Shown here: one piece after another, positions 21,454-31,953 of the stretch | Numbering within the stretch: position 1 is the first letter of the stretch | How the letters are laid out: each line of letters opens with the position of its first letter | DNA from: Triticum aestivum | Lineage: Eukaryota; Streptophyta; Magnoliopsida; Poales; Poaceae | DNA length: 64,000 nucleotides | NCBI RefSeq assembly: GCF_018294505.1 | Contig: NC_057803.1 | Span: 687,240,678 to 687,304,677 of the forward strand | Direction: 5' to 3' | Translations under genes and position numbers: made by a program | The notes under the pieces: model-generated | Told to the model about the DNA's origin: nothing | The model's database searches: none | What the model saw: only the letters and a program-made list of their open reading frames with translations

Positions 21454-22713
21454 ATACTCTACTGTAGAAAATCACTAAAATTATTATTCAACATTGCATA
21501 CTAACTGCTCTGCATATTTAATAGTCCTATCCTCAAATAGAATCATTAAAGAAGCAAACATATGCAAACAATGCAAACATAACAGCAATCTGCCTAAATA
21601 GGACAGTATATAAAGAGTGCAGCAAAATCCATACTTCCCTAGATCCAAAATTTATGAAAGAAAATTCCCACTGTAGTAAATTTATCAGAGCTTAATATGC
21701 AAAAGGTTTCAACATTTTATCACATTCTGACTTTTCTAGGGAATTATTGCAACAGCGGTAAACTTTCTGTTTTCAAACAGCAACATGTGGACTTCTAAAA
21801 TAGGCATAGTAAAGGCTATCAATGCCACTTTTATTGAAATAAAAGATGCAAGACATTGTTCTAAATAACAGCAAGAAAATCTTAACAAAATAAATTGACG
21901 CTCCAAGCAAAACACATATCATGTGGTGAATAAAAATATAGCTCCAAGTAAAGTTACCGATGAACGAAGACGAAAGAGGGGATGCCTTCCGGGGCATCCC
22001 CAAGCTTAGGCACTTGGATATCCTTGAATATTACCTTGGGGTGCCTGGGGCATCCCCAAGCTTAGGATCTTTCCACTCCTTATTCCATAGTCCATCGAAT
22101 CCTTACCCAAAACTTGAAAACTTCACAACACAAAACTTAACAGAAAACTCGTAAGCTCCGTTAGTATAAGAAAATAAATCACCACTTCAAGGTACTGTAA
22201 TGAACTCATTATTTATTTATATTGGTGTTAAACCTACTGTATTCCAACTTCTCTATGGTTTATAAACTCTTTTACTAGCCATAGATTCATCAAAATAAGT
22301 AAACAACACACGAAAAACAGAATCTGTCGAAAACAGAATAGTCTGTAGTAATCTGGATCAAACTTATACTTATGGAACTCATAAAATTCTAAAATAAATT
22401 TCTAGACCTGAGGAATTTATCTATTAATCATCTTCAAAAATAATTAACTAAATAGCACTCTCCAATAAAAAATGGCAGCGATTCTCGTGAGCGCTAAAGT
22501 TTCTGTTTTTTACAGCATGATCAACAAGACTTTCCCCAAGTCTTCCCAAAGGTTCTACCTGGCACAAACACTAATTAAAAGCATAAAACCACATCTAAAC
22601 AGAGGATAGATGAATTATTTATTAATAAACATGAACAAAAATAAAATTGGGTTGCCTCCCAACAAGCGCTATCGTTTGACGCCCCTAGCTAGGCATGATG
22701 ATTTGATTGATGC
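21454..22713 (-). other. Non-coding 3' side of element C interior
   Basis: No supported coding region. It aligns along its length with 53672-54943 in element D. Two copies of a GGGGCATCCCCAAGCTTAGG motif occur at 21991-22010 and 22047-22065; on the element strand they read like polypurine tracts. Confidence 0.7.
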
Positions 22714-24426
22714 TCACATAAAGGATAAGAATTGAAACATAAAGAGGGCATCATGAAGAATATGACTAGCACATTTAAGTCTAATACAATTCCTATGCAT
22801 AGGGATTTTGTGAGCAAACAACTTGTGGGAACAAGAATCAACTTGCATAGGAACGCAAAACAAGCATAACTTCAAAACTTTATGCACATAGAGAGGAAAC
22901 TTGGTATTATTGCAATTCCTACAAGCATATATTCCTCCCTCATAATAATTTTCAGTAGCATCATGAATGAATTCAACAATATAACCAGCACCTAAAGCAT
23001 TCTTTTCATGATATACAAGCATAAAATTTTTATTACTCTCCACATAAGCAAAATTCTTCTCATTCGGGATAGTGGGAGTATCATAAGAGACTTGAATACT
23101 ATAAATTGTTTCCACATTAAAAGAGTAACGTTCAGAAAAGGGGTAACCATAATCATGACAAGTTTTATAAATATAATCACTACTTTTTATAGCATAAGTA
23201 TCATCACAATAATCATCATAAGTAGGAGGCATGCTATCATCGTTATAAATTTGCATATCAATACTTGGGAGACTAAAAATATCATCTTCATTAAACGTAG
23301 CATCCCCAAACTTGAGACAAACATTAATTGCAGCAAATATATTCTCAAAAACATCATCTTCATCAAACATAGCATCCCCAAGCTTGAGCCTTTTCATATC
23401 ATAAGCATAATCACTCTCATCATTAATAGTATGGATATCACCAATAGTATAGCAATTATCATATTCTTCCAAGCAAGTGCCAAAAAGATTTTCAATATCA
23501 TAAGAAGTGTCATTATCTTCCACAATTATATTTTCATGAGGCACAATAGTAATAGGAGCACCATTATTTGGGAGGGATACCTTTTTACCTCTCTTCCTTT
23601 TTCTTTTCTTCTTCTTCACCACATCATGTGTGGGTTCAATCCTCTTTTTGGAGCTCCTTATTAATGAGATTGGTTGAATAGGAGGCTCTTCCTCATTACC
23701 TGATTCATCATCAGAAATAATAGAAGGATATTGGGAAGTCTCTTCCCTTTCATTAGTATTCTCTTAATCTTCTATTTGTTTTCTTTTCTTTATGTAGTTG
23801 GCAATATAAGGATTTTCAATACAATTCACCACACAATACATATAAATTTCCTCTAGATCAAAATGAAGAACTCTATCAAGGGCAAATTTTGGAATATCCT
23901 TAGTTATACGTTTCATTTCTTCATAACCCAAGAGCAAACTAACTTCATTATGATGTGCAAGGTAAATCAAGTCATCACAATTTTTGGACACGATACGATC
24001 ATGAAACAATTTGCATTGGGTATTGAAATGATCATGTTCATTGCAAAGCTCACAAGTATGGCCAAGATAATTTAAATTTTCAGCACATTCATCTAGCCTT
24101 TCTTGCAACAATTTAGTTTCCAAGTACTTATGCCTCTTGCAATATCTATCTTCCCTATTTGGTGTGTACTTACAAACCCAATGCACTCCACAAAAATTGA
24201 CATGTTTATAGGAGACATTTTCATCATAACTAGTGCAATCATCATTAGTACCATGGATATTCAAAGAATTCGTACTAACAACATTGCAATCATGCTCATC
24301 ATTCACATATTTTATGCCAAGCATTCTATGTAATTCTTCTTCTAGCACTTGAGCACAATTATCCTTTCCATCATACTCACAAAAGATATTAAAAAGGTGC
24401 AGCGTATGAGACAAACTCAATTCCAT
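22714..24426 (-). pseudogene. Gag-like protein of element C with CCHC zinc knuckle, one nonsense codon
   Basis: One frame of about 570 codons starts MELSLSHTLHLFNIF and is interrupted only by a TAA at 23764-23766, after KKRKQIED. The frame continues without shift through a basic run (KKKKRKRKRGKKVS) to the end at 22714. A retroviral-type zinc knuckle CELCNEHDHFNTQC (C-X2-C-X4-H-X4-C) lies at about 24012-24053. A second Cys/His cluster precedes it. The later half is acidic and has an internal repeat around LKLGDAMFDEDD and LKFGDATFNEDD. There is no similarity I recognise outside this element family. The knuckle and position next to the primer binding site suggest an RNA-binding Gag-like role. 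The sister copy in D has lost the knuckle by deletion. Confidence 0.68.
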
Positions 24427-24522
24427 TTTTTATAGTTTTCTTTTATAAACTAAACTAGTGATAAAACAAGAAGCTAAAAGACTCGACTGCAAGATCTAAA
24501 GATATACCTTCAAGCACTCACC

Positions 24523-24540
24523 TCCCCGGCAACGGCGCCA
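24523..24540 (-). other. Primer binding site of element C (tRNA-Asp type)
   Basis: On the minus strand this reads TGGCGCCGTTGCCGGGGA, 10 bases inside the 5' LTR end. This is the usual primer site in several Triticeae Gypsy families. Confidence 0.88.
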
Positions 24541-24550
24541 GAAAAGAGCT

Positions 24551-25597
24551 TGATGTCTACTACACAACCTTCTTCTTGTAGACATTGTTGGGCCTCCAAG
24601 TGCAGAGGTTTGTAGGACAGTAGCAAATTTCCCTCAAGTGGATGACCTAAGTTTTATCAATCCGTAGGAGGCGTAGGATGAAGATTGTCTCTCTCAAGCA
24701 ACCCCGCAACCAAATAACAAAGAGTCTCTTGTGTCCCCAACACACCCAATACAATGGTAAATTGTATAGGTGCACTAGTTCGGCGAAGAGATGGTGATAC
24801 AAGTGGTATATGGATAGTAGATAAAAGTTTTTGTACTCTGAAAATATAAAAACAACAAGGTAACTAATGATAAAAGTGAGCACAAATGGTATTGCAATGC
24901 GTTGAAACAAGGCCTAGGGTTCATACTTTCACTAGTGCAAGTCCTGTCGACAATAATAACATAATTGGATCACATAACTATCCCTCAACATGCAACAAAG
25001 AGTCACTCCAAAGTCACTAATAGCGGAGAACGAACGAAGAGATAATGGTAGGGTACGAAACCACCTCAAAGTTATTCTTTCCAATCAATCCGTTGGGCTA
25101 TTCCTATAAGTGTCACAAACAGCCTTAGAGTTCATACTAGAATAACACCTTAAGACACAAATCAACCAAAACCCTAATGTCACCTAGATACTCCAATGTC
25201 ACCTCAAGTATCCGTGGGTATGATTATACGATATGCATCACACAATCTCAGATTCATCTATTCAACCAACACATAGAACCTCAAAGAGTGCCCCAAAGTT
25301 TCTACTGGAGAATCACGACGAAAACGTGTGCCAACCCCTATGCATAGGTTCATGGGCGGAACCCGCAAGTTGATCACCAAAACATACATCAAGTGAATCA
25401 CGTGATATCCCATTGTCACCACGGATACGCACGGCAAGACATACATCAAGTGTTCTCAAATCTTTAAAGATTCAATCCGATAAGATCTTCAAAGGGGAAA
25501 CTCAATCCATTACAAGAGAGTAGAGGGGGAGGAGAAACATAAGATCCAACTATAATAGCAAAGCTCGCGATACATCAAGATCGTGCCAAATCAAGAA

Positions 25598-25642
<45 letters not shown>

Positions 25643-26235
25643 AAACACATAGCTACTGGTACAACCCTCAGCCCCGAGGGTGGACTACTCCCTCCTCGTC
25701 ATGGAGAGCGCCGGGATGATGAAGATGGCCACCGGTGATGGATCCCCCCTCCGGCAGGGTGCCGGAATGGGTCTAGATTGGTTTTCGGTGGCTACGAAGG
25801 CTTGTGGTGGCGGAACTCCCGATCTATTGTGCTCTCGGATGTTTTAGGGTATATGGAGATATATAGGCGGAAGAAGTACGTTAGTGGGGCCACAAGGGGC
25901 CCACGAGGGTGGAGGACGCGCCCGGGGGGGGGGGGGCGGCGCCCCCTGCCTCGTGGCCTCCTCGTAGATCCCCTGACGTGCACTCCAAGTCTTCTGGGCT
26001 TCTTCTGATCCAAAAATAAGTTCCGTGAAGTTTCAGGTCAATTGGACTCCGTTTGGTTTTCCTTTTCTGCGATATTCTAAAACAAGGTAAAAACAGAAAC
26101 TGGCACTGGGCTCTGGGTTAATAGGTTAGTCCCAAAAATGATATAAAAGTGTATAATAAAGCCCATAAACATCCAAAACAGTAGATAATATAGCATGGAG
26201 CAATCAAAAATTATAGATACGTTGGAGACGTATCA
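24551..26235 (-). repeat. 5' LTR of element C (1685 bp)
   Basis: On the plus strand it runs from TGATGTCTAC to GACGTATCA and aligns with both LTRs of D (49674-51319 and 55832-57474). It contains a GA microsatellite and, near 25896-25960, a GC-rich palindrome adjacent to TATA-like sequence. The right flank TGAGG (26236-26240) is inside LINE coding sequence. Confidence 0.9.
25601..25640. repeat. (GA)20 microsatellite inside the element C LTR
   Basis: Twenty uninterrupted GA units. The matching place in the D LTRs has only a few units (near 50729 and 56887), so the expansion is specific to this copy. Confidence 0.97.
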
Positions 26236-27208
26236 TGAGGCATTACTTTTGAAGTACCTTCACAAGTTCTACAATAACTTTGATCTGTCGTGGGTGGACT
26301 TGATCTGGACCTCGTACTATATCAACAAAATCCCTCATGCCTCTAACCCATGTGGATCCTTCTGGTGGCATGATGTACTCAAGTTAACACCAATATATCG
26401 TGGCATCACAAAAATTTCAGTTCATGAGGGCTCAAATGTCCTAATGTGGAAGGACCATTGGACGGATTCGATCCCGGCTGATTTGCACCCTAGAGCTTTC
26501 TCTTTTACTAAAGATGAAGACATATCTCTCAGAGCTTTCTTGGGCATTACGTCTTTGCATGAAGCGTTTCACCTACCCCTATCGATGCAAGCGAGGGAAG
26601 AGGTACATAATCTTCAAGTCATTGCTGCCAACATTGATCTCAACGCCACAATGCATGATACCTGGATGTGTACTTGGGGGGCGAAGGATTTCACGGCAAG
26701 AAGATACTACATATTCTACTTTCATAACATGAAGGCACACAAGACCTACCGATGGCTATGGAAATCTAAAGTCACGTCAAAAATCAAGGTTTTTGGCTGT
26801 TTACTTCTCTCCGACAGACTGAACACTAGAAACATGCTCAAACGGAGACATCACAACATTGGGAACAACTATAATTGCATCCTCTGTGGACAAACAATTG
26901 AGGGAACCGTCGAACACATGATCTTCCGATGCCAATTCAGCAAGACCTGTTGGGACAAGATCAACCTTGCATGGGCGAGTACTGGCTCCAGACTCTCAAT
27001 GATCACGGAAGCAAAGTCTAACTGGGGGAGGCCAATGTTCATGGAAATTTTCTTGCTTGCCGCATGGAGTATTTGGAAAGAAAGAATAAACACTTCCGAA
27101 GTGTCGTGCCAACTCTTCGGTCCTGTCTTAGTAGATTCAAGGAGGACTTTGCTTTGCTCCAATATAGGGTCAAAGAGTCAAAACAACCTTTCATCTTTAG
27201 TTTCTTAG
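26236..27208 (+). pseudogene. LINE ORF2 C-terminal fragment with RT zinc-binding domain
   Basis: The frame is open from the element C junction (EALLLKYLHKFYNNFDLSWV) to a stop at 27206-27208; the Met at 26195 lies in the LTR and is not a real start. The block GSFWWHDVLKL to NVLMWKDHW is the linker typical of plant LINEs after the RT. It is followed by the reverse-transcriptase zinc-binding domain (zf-RVT): FTARRYYIFYF, then KVTSKIKVFGCLLLSDRLNT, then CILC and EHMIFRCQFS as metal ligands. There is no internal stop. The RT core and endonuclease are not in view. Confidence 0.82.
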
Positions 27209-27397
27209 AGAATATCACTTAGATTAGTCTTACAATCTTGAGAGTAAATGCCAAACAGAACTGGTATTGGCTAGGTTATTTACACCACACCTCACCTCAC
27301 CTCCCCACATGTATTTGTAAATATCCCTTATTAATATAATTATGTCGTAGCACAATTGTTCTATGGTCACAGGGTCAAAAAAACACTCTATAAAAAA
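26236..27397 (+). mobile_element. LINE (non-LTR retrotransposon), 3' fragment
   Basis: The sequence right of element C is the C-terminal coding end of a plant LINE ORF2, followed by about 190 bases of 3' untranslated sequence ending in A-rich DNA. The 5' part of the LINE must lie beyond the far side of element C, outside the window. Confidence 0.75.
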
Positions 27398-27560
27398 GAG
27401 GTAATTGCATCGGTGGTGTTTGAACTTGCCATGAATGTTCAGTTTGGTGTCTGAACTTCAAAAATACGCCGAACTGATTATAAAACTTGGCAGACGCGTG
27501 CAACTATAGTGCTAATCACATACGTAGACGTATAGTGTGCTGACATGGCACTGTATTTGG
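27398..27560 (+). repeat. Left terminal inverted repeat of the Mutator-like element
   Basis: It pairs with 28905-29064 in reverse complement at clearly recognisable but imperfect identity. Confidence 0.7.
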
Positions 27561-27620
27561 CTGACATGGCATGGTACCCACTTGTAGCGACAACACATTA
27601 ACACTTATATATATATAGTA

Positions 27621-27987
27621 ACGCTAAACTAAGCGTGAGTGTAGAATAGCTTATTCTACACCCCAGTAACGGTACATACAAAATATAGTAACACACTATA
27701 TAAAATATAATAATTTTCGTAAAAATGTAGTAAATTACAAACTTGGATGATAATTTTTTTTTTCGAATTACTATATTTTATACACCCCCAGTAATGGTAC
27801 ATACAAAATCTAGTAAAGCGGTGTACAAAATGTAGTAATTCGGAAAATATTTTTTTATCACCCAAGTTTGTAATTTACAACATTTTTACGAAAATTACTA
27901 TATTTTACATAGTGTGTTACTATATTTTGTGTGTACCGTTACTGGGATGTAGAATAAGCTATTCTACACTCATGCTTAGTTTAGCGT
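27621..27987. mobile_element. Near-perfect foldback (snapback) MITE, 367 bp
   Basis: Almost the whole element is one palindrome with arms of about 180 bp. It starts ACGCTAAACTAAGC and ends with the reverse complement. It lies in TA-rich sequence (TATATAG left, TATATAT right), which fits a TA or short AT target. It has no coding capacity. I do not recognise the family; the usual Stowaway tip CTCCCTCC is absent. Confidence 0.75.
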
Positions 27988-28027
<40 letters not shown>

Positions 28028-28198
28028 GACTAGTGGGTCTCGTCCGTCAGCATAGAAGGAAAATTTAAATTTAAAATATGAATTAACTTGAGTCGAACCT
28101 GCAAGGAAAAGCTTTAAGACAAGCTGAAATGACTGGCACACCGACCAGGCTTGTATATTAAGTCTTCACCCTCTGGCTTAATGAATTGTAAATGAAAA

Positions 28199-28265
28199 GG
28201 CTTGTGGTGCTTAGATGGGCTGCAACCAGTGGCCCATTTAGCACATGTTAACTGTTTAAAAAAAA
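28199..28265 (+). repeat. Inner inverted repeat, left copy
   Basis: It pairs with 28800-28863 in reverse complement over about 64 bases, sharing TGGCCCATTTAGCACATGTT. It may be the inward continuation of the Mutator-like arms after small gaps, or a nested element. Confidence 0.75.
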
Positions 28266-28799
28266 TGCAGAAGTCTCTAAATTATAGTCATAATAATAAA
28301 AGTTAGACATCAAATAGTAATGTCGTATTAATAATTAACTCGTGTATAGAAATATGTGTACTCACTAAAATATTAGTTAGTGAAGATTCTTATATAATCC
28401 ATGCATGTACATTTTAAATGTTTGTATTTACTAAAGATTTTCAAACAATCATGTCTTATATTTAAAATAGTATTGCCTATATAATAGGTGAATATTTCTA
28501 AAAATTACAGGAACATTTTTGAGTGAATTATTTTTTACATGCCTCATAAATTTATTTTGTGTGCACACGGATATTTGTGTACCATGAGGTTATTATTTAT
28601 GTACCGAAAATATTTATTAACCCATAGCATGGAAGGGGGCTGGTCTACAGTTTTTTTAAACAATACATGCACACAAATATGTGTATACCACAAGTTAATT
28701 ATTAATAACACACAAATATTTGTATACCACGAGGAAATTGTTAATAACATACGAATATTTTAATCTAACTATTATTATTTTCATTATAATTTACACACC

Positions 28800-28863
28800 T
28801 TTTTTTTAAGTTAACATGTGCTAAATGGGCCACTGGCTGCAGCCCATTTAAGCAACAGAAGCC
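28800..28863 (-). repeat. Inner inverted repeat, right copy
   Basis: Partner of 28199-28265. It lies only about 40 bases inside the right terminal repeat. Confidence 0.75.
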
Positions 28864-28904
28864 TTTATATTGACAATAGATAATATAAGAGGGGCATTGT
28901 TACC

Positions 28905-29064
28905 AAATACGCTGTCCGGTCAGCACATTATATGTCTACATATGTGTTTAGCATCATATTTGCAGGCGTCAACCAATTTTAGAACCAGTTCGGCGTATTT
29001 TTCAGGTTCAGGCACTAAACTGAACATCCAGGGCAAGTTGAAGTACCACCGTTGTAATTATCTC
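28905..29064 (-). repeat. Right terminal inverted repeat of the Mutator-like element
   Basis: This is the reverse-complement partner of 27398-27560; the best stretch is the one containing CGGCGTATTTTTCAGGTTCAG. Confidence 0.7.
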
Positions 29065-29129
29065 AAAAAGAAATATGATAACACATGCCTTACCATAAGA
29101 TGATATAAAATCATTATTTTTGTTAAAAT

Positions 29130-30790
29130 TGAAAATGATAAATTTGCCCGCTTCTCATAAACAAAAGGTGCACAAAACAAAATGTGCAACTACAGTATTT
29201 TGATTGTGCAACCGCCATCCTAAAAATATGCAACTACTTGGAAATTAAAAATAGAAAAGGAGCAGAGGAAAAAACAATCTTAATTTAAAAATGGCTAACT
29301 AACCCTAAGTGCACATTACTAGCACTAGAGTTGCACATTATCAGTTATGCAATTGTAGTCTTTGAAATGTGGAACAAATAGAAAATATGATAATTAGAAT
29401 AATATAAATGTTGAACACAAAAATATGCAATCTTATTTATAGGAATGTGCAAACTACCCCAGTTGCACATGGCCATCACTAGACTTGCACATGAATTATA
29501 TGTGCAGTTGTAGTCTTATTGAGGAGCAACAAACACATACGACCATAAAAACATAGAAGATTATTTTGTGCAATTTAATTTTGGAAATGGGAAAATAGCT
29601 CTCGTTGATATTGTTATCATTGGAGTTGCATATATATTGTTTGCGGAACTGTTGTATTCAAAATGTGCATATGATATGCAACAATAAATAAAAAGAAAGA
29701 GCATGAAAGAAAAATATAACAAACAAATTGGGCACTCTTAACTAAAGAATGTAAAAATAGCCCGAGTTGCACATCCCAACCACGGTCTTAATAATGTGAA
29801 ACTCACACAAGAAAATGGAAGTAACAAATTAGAGGAAGAATCAGAAATTAAAAATAAATTACTAATACTAGGGTTGTACACAAATAATTGGTGCAACCAT
29901 TGTCTTTGAAATGTGCTACTGACAACAAAAATAAAACTAAAAATAACATAGAAGTACATAAATAAATTGCAGACTTATTTTATTGGCATGTGAAAATTAA
30001 TCAAATTATATGTCCTTATCATTACATTTGTGCACATGTAATTTTTGCAAATGTAGTCCAAAGTGTGCAACTCATGCTGAAAAATAATAATAAGAGAGCA
30101 TAAAAATCATTTTGTGCATTTCAGAAATAGTAAAATAGCCCATGTTGCACATTCTTGTTAATAGACTTTCACATGTATTGTTTGTGCAACTAAGACACAA
30201 AAAAAATAAAAATAAAAAAGCTTGATAGAAAAAGAAAACAAATAATTTTTAAATTTTAAATTTATGGATGAGAAACAATTCCAGTTGTACATTGCTATCA
30301 ATAGAATTGCACATATTGTGCAACTCACACAGAAAAAGTTGCAGTAGAAAAATGCAAAAATATATTTTATACATTCTTTATATGAAAAAAAACATAGTTG
30401 CATAGTCATGTCACTAGATTTGCACATATATTATTTGTGCATTTATGGTCCTTGAATTGTACAACATTTAAGCAAAAATAAAAATAAAAAGCATTTATTT
30501 GCAATCTTGTCTATAGGAATACAAAAAAATAGTTACACATCCCTATCACTAGACATGCATATGTAAACATGGCTTTTAGTTATCCAAATGTGGTTTTAAA
30601 AATGTGTAACTCACTTGGTATTACAAAACTATTGTATTCGGAATGTGCAATTGACATGAAAAAAAGAGGCAACAAAGAACACAATAGGCTTTTGTGCAAT
30701 AGGAATATGCAAATTACAATTGTTGCATGTTCATATTACAAGATTTGCACATATATTATTTGTGCAATTGTGGTATTAGAAAACGCCATT
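29130..30790. repeat. Degenerate tandem array with TGCACAT / GTGCAA motifs, unit about 130-150 bp
   Basis: About twelve diverged units follow each other. Each has a version of 'TTGCACAT...ATCACTAGA.TTGCACATATATTATTTGTGCAATTGTGGTCTT', then an A-rich stretch. Motif centres lie near 29311, 29467, 29595, 29765, 29870, 30010, 30140, 30290, 30400, 30540 and 30720. No coding region is supported. I do not recognise the repeat. Confidence 0.65.
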
Positions 30791-30796
30791 GTCATG

Positions 30797-30863
<67 letters not shown>
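30797..30863. repeat. (TAA)22 microsatellite
   Basis: Uninterrupted TAA/ATA units. Reading frames across it encode only poly-Ile or poly-Asn and are not genes. A run of 15 C follows at 30886-30900. Confidence 0.97.
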
Positions 30864-30900
30864 GAGCAATAAAGAAGGATTGCAACCCCCCCCCCCCCCC

Positions 30901-31463
30901 GAGGTGTGTTGGGGCGAAACACGAAATTAAGAACAAATGAAAACGTCAACAAACAAATGCATATCTATCTCCTAGCCTAAGACGTGAAAAAGGCACAAAA
31001 ACTGTAAAAAAAACATGCGCAAGAACTTGGACATCACCAAACAACAATTATATGTCCAAAAAAGAGATTTTTTTTAAACTATGACCTTTTTTATAGCGAA
31101 TTCGGAAACTATATGACCTAAAGTGTTATTTGCATAACTATGACCCCGTCGGCTTGTATTAGACTGAAGACCAACTTTTCGGTCGACACTAGGTCGAAGA
31201 GGGCTCTTCGGTCTTGTACTGGCCGAAGACAGTCGCGGCTGGGTCGAAGAGCTATTTTCGGCTTTCTTTAGACCGAAGACCACTATTTGCTCATGTTTTG
31301 GCCGAAGAGCATGGGCAGCTCGCCGGCTGGCTGGTTGTGTGCACGTATTCGTATACATACGCGCTTGTCGACTGGACTATATCAGATACATATATCATAC
31401 TAGTATTTCAGCCATTACTTCTCAGCCAGTACATGTGAAAACATTGGGGCAACCTAAGACCTA
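30901..31463. other. Unassigned sequence with alternating TCTTCGG / CCGAAGA motifs
   Basis: No gene is supported. Between 31160 and 31310 the core TTCGGTC/GACCGAA or CCGAAGA occurs about eight times in both orientations. This resembles the subterminal region of a DNA transposon, but I cannot place its ends. Confidence 0.4.
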
Positions 31464-31953
31464 GGGCATGTTTGGTTGCCTGCATATGGCCCAGCCTGGC
31501 CCATGCGGGAAAGATTGAGCCCGTTTGGTTGCTTGCATTCACTATGCGGCCAGCATCGCACGGAACTTAAAGCACGTCCAGACCAGGCCCAGGGGAAACG
31601 CCCGAATCGGCAGTAGCTCGCGAGCCAGGCTCGGGCGAGGCAGGGGAGGGCGACACGCTTCTCCCCTCGTGCGAGCAAGGAGATGGCGCGAGCTCGCCCG
31701 CTCGCCGAAAAATCGGCGGGAGGATTTCGGCTCACCTCCCGCCGAGTCCACCCCTATTTAGCCCCTCCCTCACCATCCCAACTCCCACCACCATTCTCCC
31801 TCCGTTCGAGCTTTCCCGCCGATGGGCATCGGCACCGATGAGCAGGTAAGCAGCGCATCTTCATCGGCCGGTGGTCCACGGCGTCAGCGCTCCTTCACCG
31901 GACGACGTTGATCTTCCATGACCGCCCCCCCCCCTCATCCTCGAGCTGCAGCC

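Larger units (their letters stand above)
21454..26235 (-). mobile_element. Element C: gag-only non-autonomous Gypsy-type LTR element, 3' part outside window
   Basis: On the minus strand: 5' LTR (26235 to 24551), tRNA-Asp-type primer binding site, a Gag-like ORF, then non-coding sequence until the Athila-like insertion at 21453. The complete sister copy D (49674-57474) shows the whole plan and has no protease, RT or integrase, so the family is non-autonomous. Its LTR tip TGATACGTCTCC and AAGCTTGGGG tract match those of the Athila-like element, a likely helper. Confidence 0.82.
27398..29064. mobile_element. Mutator-like element with long inverted repeats, non-coding
   Basis: The left end GAGGTAATTGCATCGGTGGT and the right end, read on the other strand as GAGATAATTACAACGGTGGT, begin an inverted repeat of about 150-200 bp that includes a shared GTTCAGTTT and AATACGCCGAACTG. 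A second pair of inverted arms lies inside (28199-28265 and 28800-28863). The long arms and start sequence fit a Mutator-like MITE. A clear 9-bp target duplication is not visible because the flanks are A-rich. There is no transposase. A 367 bp foldback element is inserted in the left arm. Confidence 0.6.

Noticed and set aside
26195..26235. Start codon of the LINE frame
   Set aside because: It lies inside the element C LTR; the LINE frame simply enters from the junction at 26236.
29738..30427. Minus-strand hydrophobic frames (73 and 89 codons)
   Set aside because: Phe/Ile/Leu-rich translation of A-rich repeat DNA within the degenerate tandem array; no conserved start or family.
30569..30940. 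Frames with poly-Ile or poly-Asn runs
   Set aside because: They are translations of the TAA microsatellite.
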